Assembly: GCF_039655865.1 (NCBI RefSeq)
Contig: NZ_JBBYXL010000005.1
Coordinates: 186,001 to 250,000, forward strand
Origin: Prosthecobacter sp. SYSU 5D2
Lineage (GTDB): Bacteria; Verrucomicrobiota; Verrucomicrobiia; Verrucomicrobiales; Verrucomicrobiaceae
Direction: 5' to 3'
Length of the DNA stretch: 64,000 bases
Of the stretch, positions 26,129 through 34,657 are shown piece by piece. The position numbers were made by a program, and so were the translations under genes. Position 1 is the first letter of the stretch, and each line of letters opens with the position of its first letter. The notes under the pieces are model-generated. The model saw only the letters and a program-made list of their open reading frames with translations, was not told the origin of the DNA and ran no database searches.

Positions 26129-28564
26129 ATGAATTTAAAGCTACGACTGCTGATGCTGACCGGGATGGCAGCAAGCGGCTTCGGCCTCAAGCTGCAAGCT
26201 GCGGAGGTGGCCTGGGAGGGACGAGGCCAATACCGGGTGCTGCTGGAAGTGGCCCCTGTCAATCTGGGCGGGCGGGCCACGGACGAACTGGTGGCGAGCT
26301 ATGATCTGGATGTGAACACTGCCGGCAAGGACATGCCCAAAGACCGGGCGCTGGATTTTGATTCGGTGCAGGTGATGCGTTACTCGCCTGAAACGGGGCG
26401 GGCGGAAAAGTATGCCGACCATGCTTACCGGACTTCGGAATATGACCGGCCGTTCCAGTTTTATGATGCGACGTATCCGGAGGATTTCCCCAACTATGAG
26501 CGCTATCTGTCGCATCAAAAAGCGAACCCGTTTCAACGACCGAAGGCCGTTCCCTTTGGTGCGCGCCACTTCAATGCCATCGGCGATGGACGAAAGGGCC
26601 GTATCGTGTGGCCGCATACACAAGAGGGCCAGGATCCGTCATGGTATGCGATTTATTTTGACCTGCTGCCGACAGGGAAAGAGCCGGATTCGCCACCGGC
26701 CGGTTTTGTGGGAGACGGCTCGCCACGCATGCTGCGGGAAAGCAACCGTTTTGGACCCACGGGCAACATCAACGGCCGGGTGGTGGACTGGAACCATGAC
26801 GGGCTGCCGGATCTCTTTTTCGGCTCGGCCACCGGTCATCTGAGCCTCTACCTCAACAGCGGAGAGCCGGGGCAGCCGCGTTTCCGGTCCAAAAAGCTGC
26901 TGCTGGATCATGAAGGGGTGCCGATTGATGTGGGCTTCAGCTCCTGCCCGTGGGTGGCGGACTGGAATGGAGACGGAAAAAACGACCTCCTTGTGGGAGC
27001 GGAAAAGGGCTGCGTGGTTTGGTATGAGAATGTGGGCAGCGAGGATGAGCCCAGCTTCCGGTTTGCGGGATTTCTGGAAGAGGAGGGGCGCATGATTGTG
27101 ACCCCGGCGAAACCGATCGCCGAAGGGCACGGGGAGGAGGCGTTTAAGGAAGATTATTTCCCGGTGCCGCAGGCGGTGGACTGGGATGGAGACGGCGATC
27201 TGGACCTTCTCCTTGGCGGATATGTGACCGGCCTAACCTTTTATTATGAGAATGTCGGCCAGGAAGGCAGTCTTCCGGTGCTGAAATCACGCGGGCCGCT
27301 GACGGATGCTGAAGGGCAGGTCATTGACACTGGCTGGATGGCCGCGCCTGCGGCGGCGGACCTGGATGGTGACGGTGATCTGGATCTGGTCCTGGGAGGA
27401 AAGCCGGTGAATGAGGGCAGTGGGGACATGCGCGATTCCAGCCGGGCCATTCTTTATTATGCCAACAACGGCACACGTGAGGCAGCGGTGCTGGTCCGGA
27501 CACCCTTTCCTGCGAATGCAGCCCCGCCCTTTGGCGGCATGGTGGTGCCGAGCCTGGCGGACTGGGATGGTGATGGTCTGACGGATCTGGTGGTGGTGGA
27601 CATCCGCCAGCAGGTGACGGCTTTCCGAAACCTGGGGACGAGCACACAGCCGCTGTTTGATTTTAAAGAGCGTCCATTGAAGGGGGCCTGGCAGGCGGAG
27701 GGCATTTACGTCAACAGCTTCCAGGATGTGAATGGTGACGGCCACCCGGATGTCCTGAACGGATTTAATGTGATGCTTAACAGTGGTGAGCCGTCGCCAC
27801 GCTTCTTTCCCAAACGCCTGTCTTTCACAGCGGGGAAAGTCATCAAGCATCCGGTGCCCCATGGCGATGAAAATCCTGGCATCATCCTGCATGATTTCAA
27901 TGGCGACGGGATGCTGGATGGCATCTATGGCGCGCACAGCGGGCATCTGTGGTTTCATGTAAATCGCGGGACGAATGACAGGCCGGATCTCGAGCCAACG
28001 GGCGTGCAGCTCAGACTTGTCACTGGCGCGGCGCTGAAGGTGGGGCTGCCGGAAGGGGCAAAGGCAGAGAAGGTGGACTTTACCGTTCTCCAGGGTGCCC
28101 GGCCAAAGCCGGTGGCGGCAGACTTCGACCAGGACGGACTGCCAGATCTGATTGTGGGCGATGCGTATGGGAAGGTCCGGTATTATGAAAACCTGGGCAG
28201 CCGGACGGAGCCTCTTTTTGCCGAGCCGGTGCTCATTGAGGACCGAGGAAGCCGCCTGTTCCTGGGCACGCTGGACTGGAATGGGGATGGTGTCCCCGAC
28301 CTGGCCGTGATCAAAGGCGGGATCCGGGTCTTTGTGAACCGGGGACGGCCGGGCCAATGCGAGTTTCTGCCACCGGAAGAAATTCAGGTGCCGTCTCCGC
28401 AAAGCTATCTTCTGAGCGTTTCAGCGATAGACTGGAACCAGGATGGGGACGACGATTTGCTCTACCTGTCTGCGGATGGCAGCTTTTGTTTTGCGGAGCG
28501 GTCGTTTCTTAAATTCGGCTACCTCGCCGGACAGCAGATAGCTGTGGAAACAAAGAAGCGGTGA
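26129..28564 (+). CDS. Exported FG-GAP/VCBS repeat protein with ten calcium-loop motifs
   Basis: About 811 residues from the ATG at 26129 (TGGAG four bases upstream; an in-frame ATG at 26108 is less likely). Signal peptide ends LQAAEV. At least ten loops of the type D-x-[ND]-x-D-G-x-x-D-L are seen: DWNHDGLPDLFFG, DWNGDGKNDLLVG, DWDGDGDLDLLLG, DLDGDGDLDLVLG, DWDGDGLTDLVVV, DVNGDGHPDVLNG, DFNGDGMLDGIYG, DFDQDGLPDLIVG, DWNGDGVPDLAVI and DWNQDGDDDLLYL. They pack as a beta-propeller of integrin-alpha type and bind calcium. Most blades are followed by a YYENVG-like strand. Extracellular binding or adhesion is inferred. It sits 62 bases after the TPR gene. Confidence 0.9.
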   Translation: MNLKLRLLMLTGMAASGFGLKLQAAEVAWEGRGQYRVLLEVAPVNLGGRATDELVASYDLDVNTAGKDMPKDRALDFDSVQVMRYSPETGRAEKYADHAYRTSEYDRPFQFYDATYPEDFPNYERYLSHQKANPFQRPKAVPFGARHFNAIGDGRKGRIVWPHTQEGQDPSWYAIYFDLLPTGKEPDSPPAGFVGDGSPRMLRESNRFGPTGNINGRVVDWNHDGLPDLFFGSATGHLSLYLNSGEPGQPRFRSKKLLLDHEGVPIDVGFSSCPWVADWNGDGKNDLLVGAEKGCVVWYENVGSEDEPSFRFAGFLEEEGRMIVTPAKPIAEGHGEEAFKEDYFPVPQAVDWDGDGDLDLLLGGYVTGLTFYYENVGQEGSLPVLKSRGPLTDAEGQVIDTGWMAAPAAADLDGDGDLDLVLGGKPVNEGSGDMRDSSRAILYYANNGTREAAVLVRTPFPANAAPPFGGMVVPSLADWDGDGLTDLVVVDIRQQVTAFRNLGTSTQPLFDFKERPLKGAWQAEGIYVNSFQDVNGDGHPDVLNGFNVMLNSGEPSPRFFPKRLSFTAGKVIKHPVPHGDENPGIILHDFNGDGMLDGIYGAHSGHLWFHVNRGTNDRPDLEPTGVQLRLVTGAALKVGLPEGAKAEKVDFTVLQGARPKPVAADFDQDGLPDLIVGDAYGKVRYYENLGSRTEPLFAEPVLIEDRGSRLFLGTLDWNGDGVPDLAVIKGGIRVFVNRGRPGQCEFLPPEEIQVPSPQSYLLSVSAIDWNQDGDDDLLYLSADGSFCFAERSFLKFGYLAGQQIAVETKKR

Positions 28565-28572
28565 GGGTGCGG

Positions 28573-29226
28573 TCAGGCTTGCTTGCGCCTGAGCACGGCC
28601 ACCCAGCGGTCCACGGATTTGCCGGGAGCATCGGAAAGTTCACGGGAGGCTTTGTTGCGCTTGTTGCTGACGACTTCCATGCCCAGGGCTTCGAGGGCTT
28701 TGATAGCGAGCTTATGCTCCACGTCGAAATAGCTGGTGATGACGAGCATGCCGTCCGGGCGGAGCTTGGCGATGCCCTGGTCAAAGATCTTTTTCCATAG
28801 TTCCTGGCCATGCCAGAAGTTCTGATGGCGGAGGAAGACGAGGTTAAAATCATCCCCCAGCTCCTTGTGCTGGTCCATTTTGGTCGCATCCTCAATGAGG
28901 AACCTGGCAGGCAGATGGGCATGCTGCTCACGTGCCTGGCGGATTTCGCGGATGCGGATGTCGGCACCGATCATTTCCACCTGGCCGCCGGTGGTGAGTT
29001 CCTGCCCCACCTTGACCAGGGTTTCCGCTTCATCACAGCGGCCACAGGCAAGGTTGAGAATGCGCATTTCATTGCCTCCCTGCATGTTGGGCTGCAAACT
29101 GTCCCGGAGCAGGCTTTTCAGCCGTGCCATGTCCTCTGCGATGGCCGGAGGCAGCGCCGTGGAAGCCTGGACCAGGAGGGAATCTCCTGGGTCCGATGGC
29201 TGGGACGGGCTGAAAAGCTGGCTCAT
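28573..29226 (-). CDS. SAM-dependent methyltransferase (class I)
   Basis: 217 residues, no signal peptide. ILNLACGRCDEAETLVK is motif I of the Rossmann-fold methyltransferases (Gly-rich, at about 55-71), followed by MIGADIRIREI (acidic end of strand 2), FLIEDATKMD (motif II region), FNLVFLRHQNF and LRPDGMLVITSYFDVEHKL (motifs III/IV). The substrate cannot be read. The gene converges with the FG-GAP gene, 8 bases apart, and a hairpin (GTGCGGTCAGG with CCTGAGCAC, 28567-28596) covers the junction. The first 40 residues are a variable helical extension. Confidence 0.82.
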   Translation of the reverse strand: MSQLFSPSQPSDPGDSLLVQASTALPPAIAEDMARLKSLLRDSLQPNMQGGNEMRILNLACGRCDEAETLVKVGQELTTGGQVEMIGADIRIREIRQAREQHAHLPARFLIEDATKMDQHKELGDDFNLVFLRHQNFWHGQELWKKIFDQGIAKLRPDGMLVITSYFDVEHKLAIKALEALGMEVVSNKRNKASRELSDAPGKSVDRWVAVLRRKQA

Positions 29227-29424
29227 GGCGGAATTGGAACATCATCCTCCGTGCCTGGCAAGTGTTCGGTAGCTATGCTTTGCAGACTGCATGAAAAAAC
29301 GGTGCAAACTGGCGGTGACGGGAGATATTCCCGATATTTGGCATGGATGGCGCGCGTCAAATCCGTTATCCTGGCCGTTCTTTCTATTGGGCAGTTTTGC
29401 CTGAACTCCTGTTTCACAATCTCT

Positions 29425-30021
29425 ATGCGCCGTTTTCTTCCATGGTTAATGATGCTCGTCTGCGGGCATGTGAACTGTGCGGAGGAGGTGGCCCTGCGGG
29501 CTCAACCATGGTTTTCCCCCTGTGAAATTCTGTGTGCGAACTTGAAGAAAGCCATCGAAGAGCGGCCTGACCTGATGGTCATGCGGCTGGAAGATGCACT
29601 GGTGATCAATGAACCGTGCGCGGGTGACATCGTCACGGCGGCGATTGATGCGGTGCGTGCAAAGCCGCACATGGTGCAGCAGATCATCGAGACGGCCATG
29701 AAGGTGGCCCCAGCGCGCTCGAGCACGGTCATGGCAGCGGTGCATTCCTATAAACCGGGGAAGGTAAAGGAACTGGTGATGGAAGAGGTACGGCGGGCGG
29801 AGATCCCCGCCACGGCTCCGTTGATGGAAATCCGCCGGGCAGAAATGGCCTACTCTGTGCAGCAGGAACCTATTGAGGAAGTGAGGCGTGCCGAAATGCC
29901 TGTGGCAAGGGCCGGGCAGATGGATGAGGACAGCATGACTGAGATCCATAACAGCCTGCCGCGTGAGGAAATCCGGCGGGCCGTTTTTACCGTCATGACA
30001 CTGCCGCCCGACAGGCGCTAA
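29425..30021 (+). CDS. Exported protein with repeated E-(V/I)-R-R-A motifs, unknown function
   Basis: About 198 residues from the ATG at 29425, which opens a signal peptide (MRRFLPWLMMLVCGHVNCAE). An in-frame ATG at 29347 would begin an alternative lipoprotein-like signal (VLSIGQFCLNSC), so the start is uncertain. Residues 30-100 are helical (CEILCANLKKAIEERPDLM, DIVTAAIDAVRAKPHMVQQI). The C-terminal half repeats EVRRAEIP, EIRRAEMA, EVRRAEMP and EIRRAVF. No family was recognised. It is divergent from the methyltransferase. Confidence 0.65.
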   Translation: MRRFLPWLMMLVCGHVNCAEEVALRAQPWFSPCEILCANLKKAIEERPDLMVMRLEDALVINEPCAGDIVTAAIDAVRAKPHMVQQIIETAMKVAPARSSTVMAAVHSYKPGKVKELVMEEVRRAEIPATAPLMEIRRAEMAYSVQQEPIEEVRRAEMPVARAGQMDEDSMTEIHNSLPREEIRRAVFTVMTLPPDRR

Positions 30022-30193
30022 GGCTCGGTTTGGAAAAGCGCAGGGACCTGCCTTCTCAGTCCTGAGAATGAAGAGTGGCGGACAATGCAATTTGGCACGT
30101 TGCAAATACTGGAATTGTCGTTAGCCTCGACATGCTCAGTCTCACTCAGTGGATGCTGCAGCATTCAAACAAACACGCTACAAACATCATACT

Positions 30194-30307
30194 ATGAAAT
30201 ACGCCCTCCTCGCACTTGCGGCTTCGGTCATCGCTGGCGGCCTCGTCTCCTGCGCATCCAAGTCCCCTCCTCCGCCGCCTCCAGCACCTGTCCAGTACAG
30301 CAAGTAA
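30194..30307 (+). CDS. Tiny lipoprotein (37 residues)
   Basis: The product is MKYALLALAASVIAGGLVSC followed by ASKSPPPPPP and APVQYSK. It has a classic lipoprotein signal with lipobox LVSC, so the mature lipopeptide is only about 18 residues, with a six-proline run. The start ATG and stop TAA frame a compact gene with coding-like composition. It precedes another small lipoprotein gene by 57 bases. The function is unknown; such short Pro-rich lipoproteins may be entericidin-like or envelope spacers, but this is speculation. Confidence 0.65.
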   Translation: MKYALLALAASVIAGGLVSCASKSPPPPPPAPVQYSK

Positions 30308-30364
30308 TTTAACCGGTTTGGAGGTCGTCTCATAGACAACCTGTTTCCAACCGACACACTCTCT

Positions 30365-30547
30365 ATGATCCGTCTTCTCTCCGTCGGCCTTGTTTCTGCC
30401 TCCTTGATGCTCGCTTCCTGCGCCACCAAGAAAGCCGATTGCTCTTCCTGCTGCGACTCCGCTGCTGATAAAAAAGCCACTGCGGACTGCTGCTCCAAGG
30501 ACAAAAAGGCCTGCTGTGACTCTGCCCAAAAAGGTCACAAGCATTAA
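30365..30547 (+). CDS. Small Cys-rich lipoprotein (60 residues)
   Basis: The signal LLSVGLVSASLMLASC has a lipobox (LASC). The mature part (about 42 residues) contains KADCSSCCDS, ADCCSKDKKACC and a C-terminal GHKH: eight Cys besides the lipidated one, mostly in CC or CxxCC groups, plus Lys and His. The composition suggests metal binding or disulfide-rich folding at the membrane surface (inference). It is in tandem with the 37-residue lipoprotein. A GCGCCGC/GCGGCGC hairpin lies after the stop, near 30580-30612, without a clear T-run. Confidence 0.72.
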   Translation: MIRLLSVGLVSASLMLASCATKKADCSSCCDSAADKKATADCCSKDKKACCDSAQKGHKH

Positions 30548-30632
30548 CGCTGTCAACAGGTGGTCCATCCACTGACGTCGCGCCGCACGCTGGTCTCTCC
30601 GGCGGGCGGCGCTTCATTTTCAGGCCGGGCGC

Positions 30633-31982
30633 TCAGTGGTGCTGCCGCTGCCGCCGCCGGTTCAGGACCTGGCGGACCACCCGGATAAGCTCGGCACTGT
30701 CATAAGGCTTGGGCAGGACCCCGGCGAAGCCGTATTCCCCAGGATCCCGCATGGTGGGATCATAACGGTTACCGCTGGAGACGATGGCATCCACATGAGG
30801 GTCTATCTGCCGGAGCTGCTCCATGGCCTGGGCACCGCCCATGCCCATAGGGATGGTGAGGTCAATGAGGACCACATCGAACGGAGTGGCTGCCAGGAGC
30901 GACTCGCTGTATCGTTGGACGGTCTCCACGCCGTCACCTGTCTCGACGATTTCGAAACCTTCATTTTTGAGGTTGCGTACGATGAGCTGGCGCAGGAGCA
31001 AGTCATCTTCCAGCACAAGCACACGGCCTTGGAGGGGCTTGGTGGAAGGTTCAGGGGCGGTGGGGGACTGCGTGTGATTTGATCCCAGGGGGACGGTAAT
31101 GCTGGAAAGCAGGGCATGTTTAAATTCAGCGGCGGTGGGGTAGCGCTGGTCGCGGTCCGGGAGGAGGGCACGGACAATCACCGTATCCAGACGGGGATCG
31201 CTGCCAGTCATGGCGGAGGGCGGCTGCCAGGCGCCCCGTGGAACGGTGCCGGTGAGCATCTGGTAGAAGACGACGCCGAGAGCGTAGATGTCCGCCCGAT
31301 GGTCAATCACGGCGCGGGTGTCATACTGCTCCGGCGCGGCATAGTCCGGCGTGCCCATGGCCATATTGCTGAGGGTCAGGAGAGTGCTGGGCTTGTCCAG
31401 GCGCTTGGCGAGGCCAAAATCCGCCAGCTTGATGCGGCCGTCAGCGGCAATGAGGACGTTGGCAGGCTTGATATCCCGGTGGACCAGGCCTTTTTCATGG
31501 GCGTAGTGCAGGGCATCACAAAGGGCGGGCATGATTTCCAAAGCACGGTCCTGGGTGATCTGCCGCCGGCCCAGGAGCTGGTGCAGGTCGGTACCCTCGA
31601 TGAACTCCATGACATAGTAGAGGTAATCCCCGACCACGCCGAAATCGTAAACGCTGACGATGTTGGGGTGGTTCAATTGCGCGAGAACCTGGGCCTCCCG
31701 GCGGAATCTTTCAGGATAAGAATAGTCAGTGCCATGCTGGCGATGAAGGATCTTGATGGCGACGGCGCGGTCCAGTTTCAACTGATGGCCACGATAGACG
31801 GCCCCCATGCCGCCCTGGCCAATGGGGGCATCAAACACATATTCCCCCGCCGGCATCATGGCGGTAAGCTCGGCGGGTGAGGGATAAGTCTGGAGAGGTG
31901 CCCAGCCCGCGACGCCATCCGATGCCGACGGAGCCGCCTGGGGAGGCGGGGTCCGTTTGCCAAAAGAAAAAAAGCGCTTCAT
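30633..31982 (-). CDS. Ser/Thr protein kinase fused to a C-terminal response-regulator receiver domain
   Basis: 449 residues from the ATG at 31982 (the frame opens further upstream without good coding character). Kinase domain 49-290: GQGGMGAVYRG (55-65), K77 in AVAIK, HRDIKPANV (D170), DFG (188-190), APE (216-218), so it looks active. After a Pro/Ser linker, residues 320-440 are a receiver domain: acidic pair D326/D327 in LEDD, phospho-Asp D374 in VLIDLTIP, S402 and K425 in LPKPY. It lacks transmembrane segments, so it is cytosolic. Phosphorylation of D374 by a histidine kinase could gate Ser/Thr signalling. An orphan histidine kinase lies at 45269. Confidence 0.92.
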   Translation of the reverse strand: MKRFFSFGKRTPPPQAAPSASDGVAGWAPLQTYPSPAELTAMMPAGEYVFDAPIGQGGMGAVYRGHQLKLDRAVAIKILHRQHGTDYSYPERFRREAQVLAQLNHPNIVSVYDFGVVGDYLYYVMEFIEGTDLHQLLGRRQITQDRALEIMPALCDALHYAHEKGLVHRDIKPANVLIAADGRIKLADFGLAKRLDKPSTLLTLSNMAMGTPDYAAPEQYDTRAVIDHRADIYALGVVFYQMLTGTVPRGAWQPPSAMTGSDPRLDTVIVRALLPDRDQRYPTAAEFKHALLSSITVPLGSNHTQSPTAPEPSTKPLQGRVLVLEDDLLLRQLIVRNLKNEGFEIVETGDGVETVQRYSESLLAATPFDVVLIDLTIPMGMGGAQAMEQLRQIDPHVDAIVSSGNRYDPTMRDPGEYGFAGVLPKPYDSAELIRVVRQVLNRRRQRQHH

Positions 31983-32110
31983 GTGCAGGGGGTAGGGGTC
32001 TTGAACAGTCTGGACATTGTTACCATCGCGCAAGCGGTCTCTTTTGAAACGGCTGAGGGATGTGGGGAGGGCGCGCAAAAGCCTTTTCCGGCCTGTTTTA
32101 ATCGAAAGAG

Positions 32111-32151
32111 AAGGCAACTTTTCGGATGAACACTGTCTTTTGCGTTGCCTT
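32111..32151. promoter_or_regulatory. Inverted repeat between kinase and DPBB genes
   Basis: AAGGCAAC (32111-32118) is matched by GTTGCCTT (32144-32151), with 25 bases between, inside the 216-base divergent gap. It may be an operator for one or both genes or part of the leader of the 32199 gene. The rest of the gap shows no clear promoter. Confidence 0.4.
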
Positions 32152-32198
32152 AAAGGGGTAAAATCGGTTACCTTCAGACCCCGTCATTTAACGAAAGC

Positions 32199-33089
32199 AT
32201 GATCGCCGCCCCCCCACGACGCGCCCTCTCCTTTCTGCTGTTGTACTTTTCAGCGGCAGTGACTGTCATGGCCCAGTCCATGCCGAAGGTCAGTGCCACT
32301 GGAAGTGCGGTTGCCTCCCCGCCGGCGACGATGGTGCCGAGGGTCAACTCGCCGACGCTGCCGCGACTCGGGTATTCGAAGTACCCATGGAAAACGGACA
32401 TCATGGCGACAGTCTTCTGGGTGGGAGAACAGCCGACGGAGAACAACCCGACGCCGAACAACAAAAGCTCCTGGGACACGGAGTGGGAGAAGAATTTTGG
32501 CGGGTATGATGATCCGGATCCGCTGAAGCGGGGCAACAACTACTGCCCGCTGGGTTTTACACCTGGGCTGAACCCGTTTTATATCGCCCTGCCATATAAC
32601 GACCTCAAGGATTATACGGCCCACAAGCCGGAGGCGGCGCGGGTGATTCCCTGGTTCAAGGAGCGGTTCACCAAGGCTGGCAGGACGGTGCTGCGGGGTA
32701 CGTGGATTGCCATCCGGTATGGCAACCGCGTGTGCTACGCCCAGTGGGAGGACTGCGGGCCGTTTGTGACGGATGACTATGAGTATGTGTTTGGCAATGG
32801 GAGGCCGAAAAACACGAGCAACCGTGGCGCGGGGATTGATGTCAGCCCGGCAGTGCGGGACTACCTGGGCATGGCCAGCAATGGCAAGTGTGACTGGCGC
32901 TTTGTGGATGTGCATGAGGTGCCGCCCGGTCCATGGCGGACGCTTGGCAATAACAACCACTTCGTCAAAGCCCAGACCCAGCAGCAGGCGACACAGAGGA
33001 GCGATGTGGCCTCACGGCTGGAAGAGCTGCGCAAGGCCAGGGATGCCTACTTCAAGCAAAGCGGCAATTCAGAGCAGCGGCTCAGGTAA
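32199..33089 (+). CDS. Exported protein with a double-psi beta-barrel-like domain
   Basis: 296 residues with a signal peptide (LLYFSAAVTVMAQ). The middle, RTVLRGTWIAIRYGNRVCYAQW, EDCGPFVTDD and NRGAGIDVSPAVRDYLGMA, follows the RlpA/expansin-type double-psi barrel pattern (a GPF turn, then G-x-D-[VL]-S and a helix with LG). The Asp in GIDVS corresponds to the conserved barrel Asp. RlpA proteins act on or bind peptidoglycan; activity here is inferred. The N-terminal 100 residues are Pro/Asn-rich and the last 40 form a charged helix. It is divergent from the kinase gene and 65 bases before the sulfatase gene. Confidence 0.65.
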   Translation: MIAAPPRRALSFLLLYFSAAVTVMAQSMPKVSATGSAVASPPATMVPRVNSPTLPRLGYSKYPWKTDIMATVFWVGEQPTENNPTPNNKSSWDTEWEKNFGGYDDPDPLKRGNNYCPLGFTPGLNPFYIALPYNDLKDYTAHKPEAARVIPWFKERFTKAGRTVLRGTWIAIRYGNRVCYAQWEDCGPFVTDDYEYVFGNGRPKNTSNRGAGIDVSPAVRDYLGMASNGKCDWRFVDVHEVPPGPWRTLGNNNHFVKAQTQQQATQRSDVASRLEELRKARDAYFKQSGNSEQRLR

Positions 33090-33154
33090 ACCTGACTGGC
33101 GTTTGGGGCCGATGTTTGTGCTAGAAGCGGCTGGAGCCGGCGTTTGGAAGGTTC

Positions 33155-34657
33155 ATGTTTTGGAAACCTCTTTTTGCTTCTCTGGCCTTGGCGGTGACGG
33201 GCATCGCTGCGGCGGCGGAATCCCGGCCTAACATCGTGTTCTTTCTGGTAGATGACCTGGGCCAGCGGGACATCGGTGTTTATGGCAGCACGTTTTATGA
33301 GACGCCCAATGTGGACCGGCTGGCCAAAGAGGGGGCGTTGTTTACGGATGCGTATGCGGCCTGCCCGGTGTGCTCGCCCACGCGGGCAGCGGTGCAGACT
33401 GGGCGCTGGCCGCAGCGCACAGGCGTGACGGACTACATCGGTGCAGCGATGAAGCCGGAGCTGTGGAACCGCAATACGAAGATGCTGCCAGCGCCATACA
33501 GTGACCGGCTGGCGCATGATGAAATTACAATGGCAGAGATGCTGAAGGAGGCGGGTTATGCGACCTTCTTTGCCGGCAAATGGCACCTGGGGCCGGAGGG
33601 CTGGTGGCCGGAGAACCAGGGTTATGATCATAATCATGGTGGGGTGGACCGGGGCGGCCCCTATGGCCGGGGAAAATACTTTGTGCCGTATGACAATCCG
33701 CGCCTGCCAGACGGGCCAGAAGGAGAGCACCTGCCTGACCGGCTGGCGACAGAGACGGGCAAGTTTATGGAGGCGAACAAGGACAAGCCGTTCTTTGCGT
33801 TTTTCTCCTTTTACTCGGTGCACACCCCTTTGCAGTCCCGGCCGGATTTAGAAAAGAAGTATGAGGAGAAACGCACAAGGCTGGGCCTGGAGGCCAAGTG
33901 GGGCAAGGAAGACACGCGGGATGTCCGGCTGGTGCAGGAACTCCCGGTTTACGGTGGCATGGTGGAGGCGATGGACCTGGCCGTGGGCAAGGTGATGGCC
34001 AAGCTGGAGGAGCTGGGACTGGCGCAGAATACACTGGTCATTTTCACCTCTGACAATGGCGGCCTGTCCACCAGCGAAGGCTCGCCAACCTCCAACCTGC
34101 CTCTGCGCGGTGGCAAGGGCTGGATGTATGAAGGCGGCATCCGCGAGCCACTCATCATCCGCTGGCCGGCGGTGGTGAAGGCGGGATCGGTCATCGAAAC
34201 ACCAGTCTCGAGTCCAGATTATTTCGTCACGGCAATGGATGTGGCACAGGGGAAAACCACGGCCAAAGTAGATGGCGTGAGCCTGCTGCCCCTGCTGCGC
34301 GGGGAATCTCTGCCAGAGCGTGCGCTTTACTGGCACTACCCGCACTATGGCAATCAGGGCGGTGCGCCTGGGGCAGCCATCCGGGAAGGCGACTGGAAGC
34401 TCATCCAATGGTATGAAGATGACAAACGCGAGCTCTTCAATCTGCGGGAAGACATCGGCGAGCAGAAGGATCTGGCCGCTGGGAATGCGGACAAGGTGGC
34501 GGCGCTTTCGGCCAAGCTGACGTCATGGCAAAAGGATGTGGGTGCTTTGATGCCCATCAAGAATCCGAATTTTGATCCCGGCAAGCCCAATGGCCGGCTG
34601 CCGGGTGGCGGCGTGGCGAAGAAAAAAAAGAACGTGAACAAACACAAGAAGAAGTGA
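33155..34657 (+). CDS. Sulfatase, Cys-type (formylglycine-dependent), exported
   Basis: 500 residues. Signal peptide 1-21, then NIVFFLVDDLGQRDIGVYG with the metal Asp pair (D33, D34). The active site CSPTRAAVQTGRWP starts at C73, the Cys converted to formylglycine. FFAGKWHLGPEG, LVIFTSDNGG and GGIREPLIIRWP are typical arylsulfatase motifs. It probably removes sulfate from polysaccharides in the periplasm. The C-terminus ends in a lysine-rich tail (KKKKNVNKHKKK). GGAAGG lies three bases before the ATG. The gene abuts corA at TGATCA. Confidence 0.95.
   Translation: MFWKPLFASLALAVTGIAAAAESRPNIVFFLVDDLGQRDIGVYGSTFYETPNVDRLAKEGALFTDAYAACPVCSPTRAAVQTGRWPQRTGVTDYIGAAMKPELWNRNTKMLPAPYSDRLAHDEITMAEMLKEAGYATFFAGKWHLGPEGWWPENQGYDHNHGGVDRGGPYGRGKYFVPYDNPRLPDGPEGEHLPDRLATETGKFMEANKDKPFFAFFSFYSVHTPLQSRPDLEKKYEEKRTRLGLEAKWGKEDTRDVRLVQELPVYGGMVEAMDLAVGKVMAKLEELGLAQNTLVIFTSDNGGLSTSEGSPTSNLPLRGGKGWMYEGGIREPLIIRWPAVVKAGSVIETPVSSPDYFVTAMDVAQGKTTAKVDGVSLLPLLRGESLPERALYWHYPHYGNQGGAPGAAIREGDWKLIQWYEDDKRELFNLREDIGEQKDLAAGNADKVAALSAKLTSWQKDVGALMPIKNPNFDPGKPNGRLPGGGVAKKKKNVNKHKKK

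Noticed and set aside
28810-29424. Long N-terminal extension of the 29425 gene
   Set aside because: This part is antisense to the methyltransferase gene; the signal peptide begins at 29347 or 29425.
30633-31982. Kinase and receiver parts as two separate genes joined by a sequencing error
   Set aside because: The linker is in frame, Pro/Ser-rich and without a start codon or leader before the receiver part, so a true fusion is simpler.
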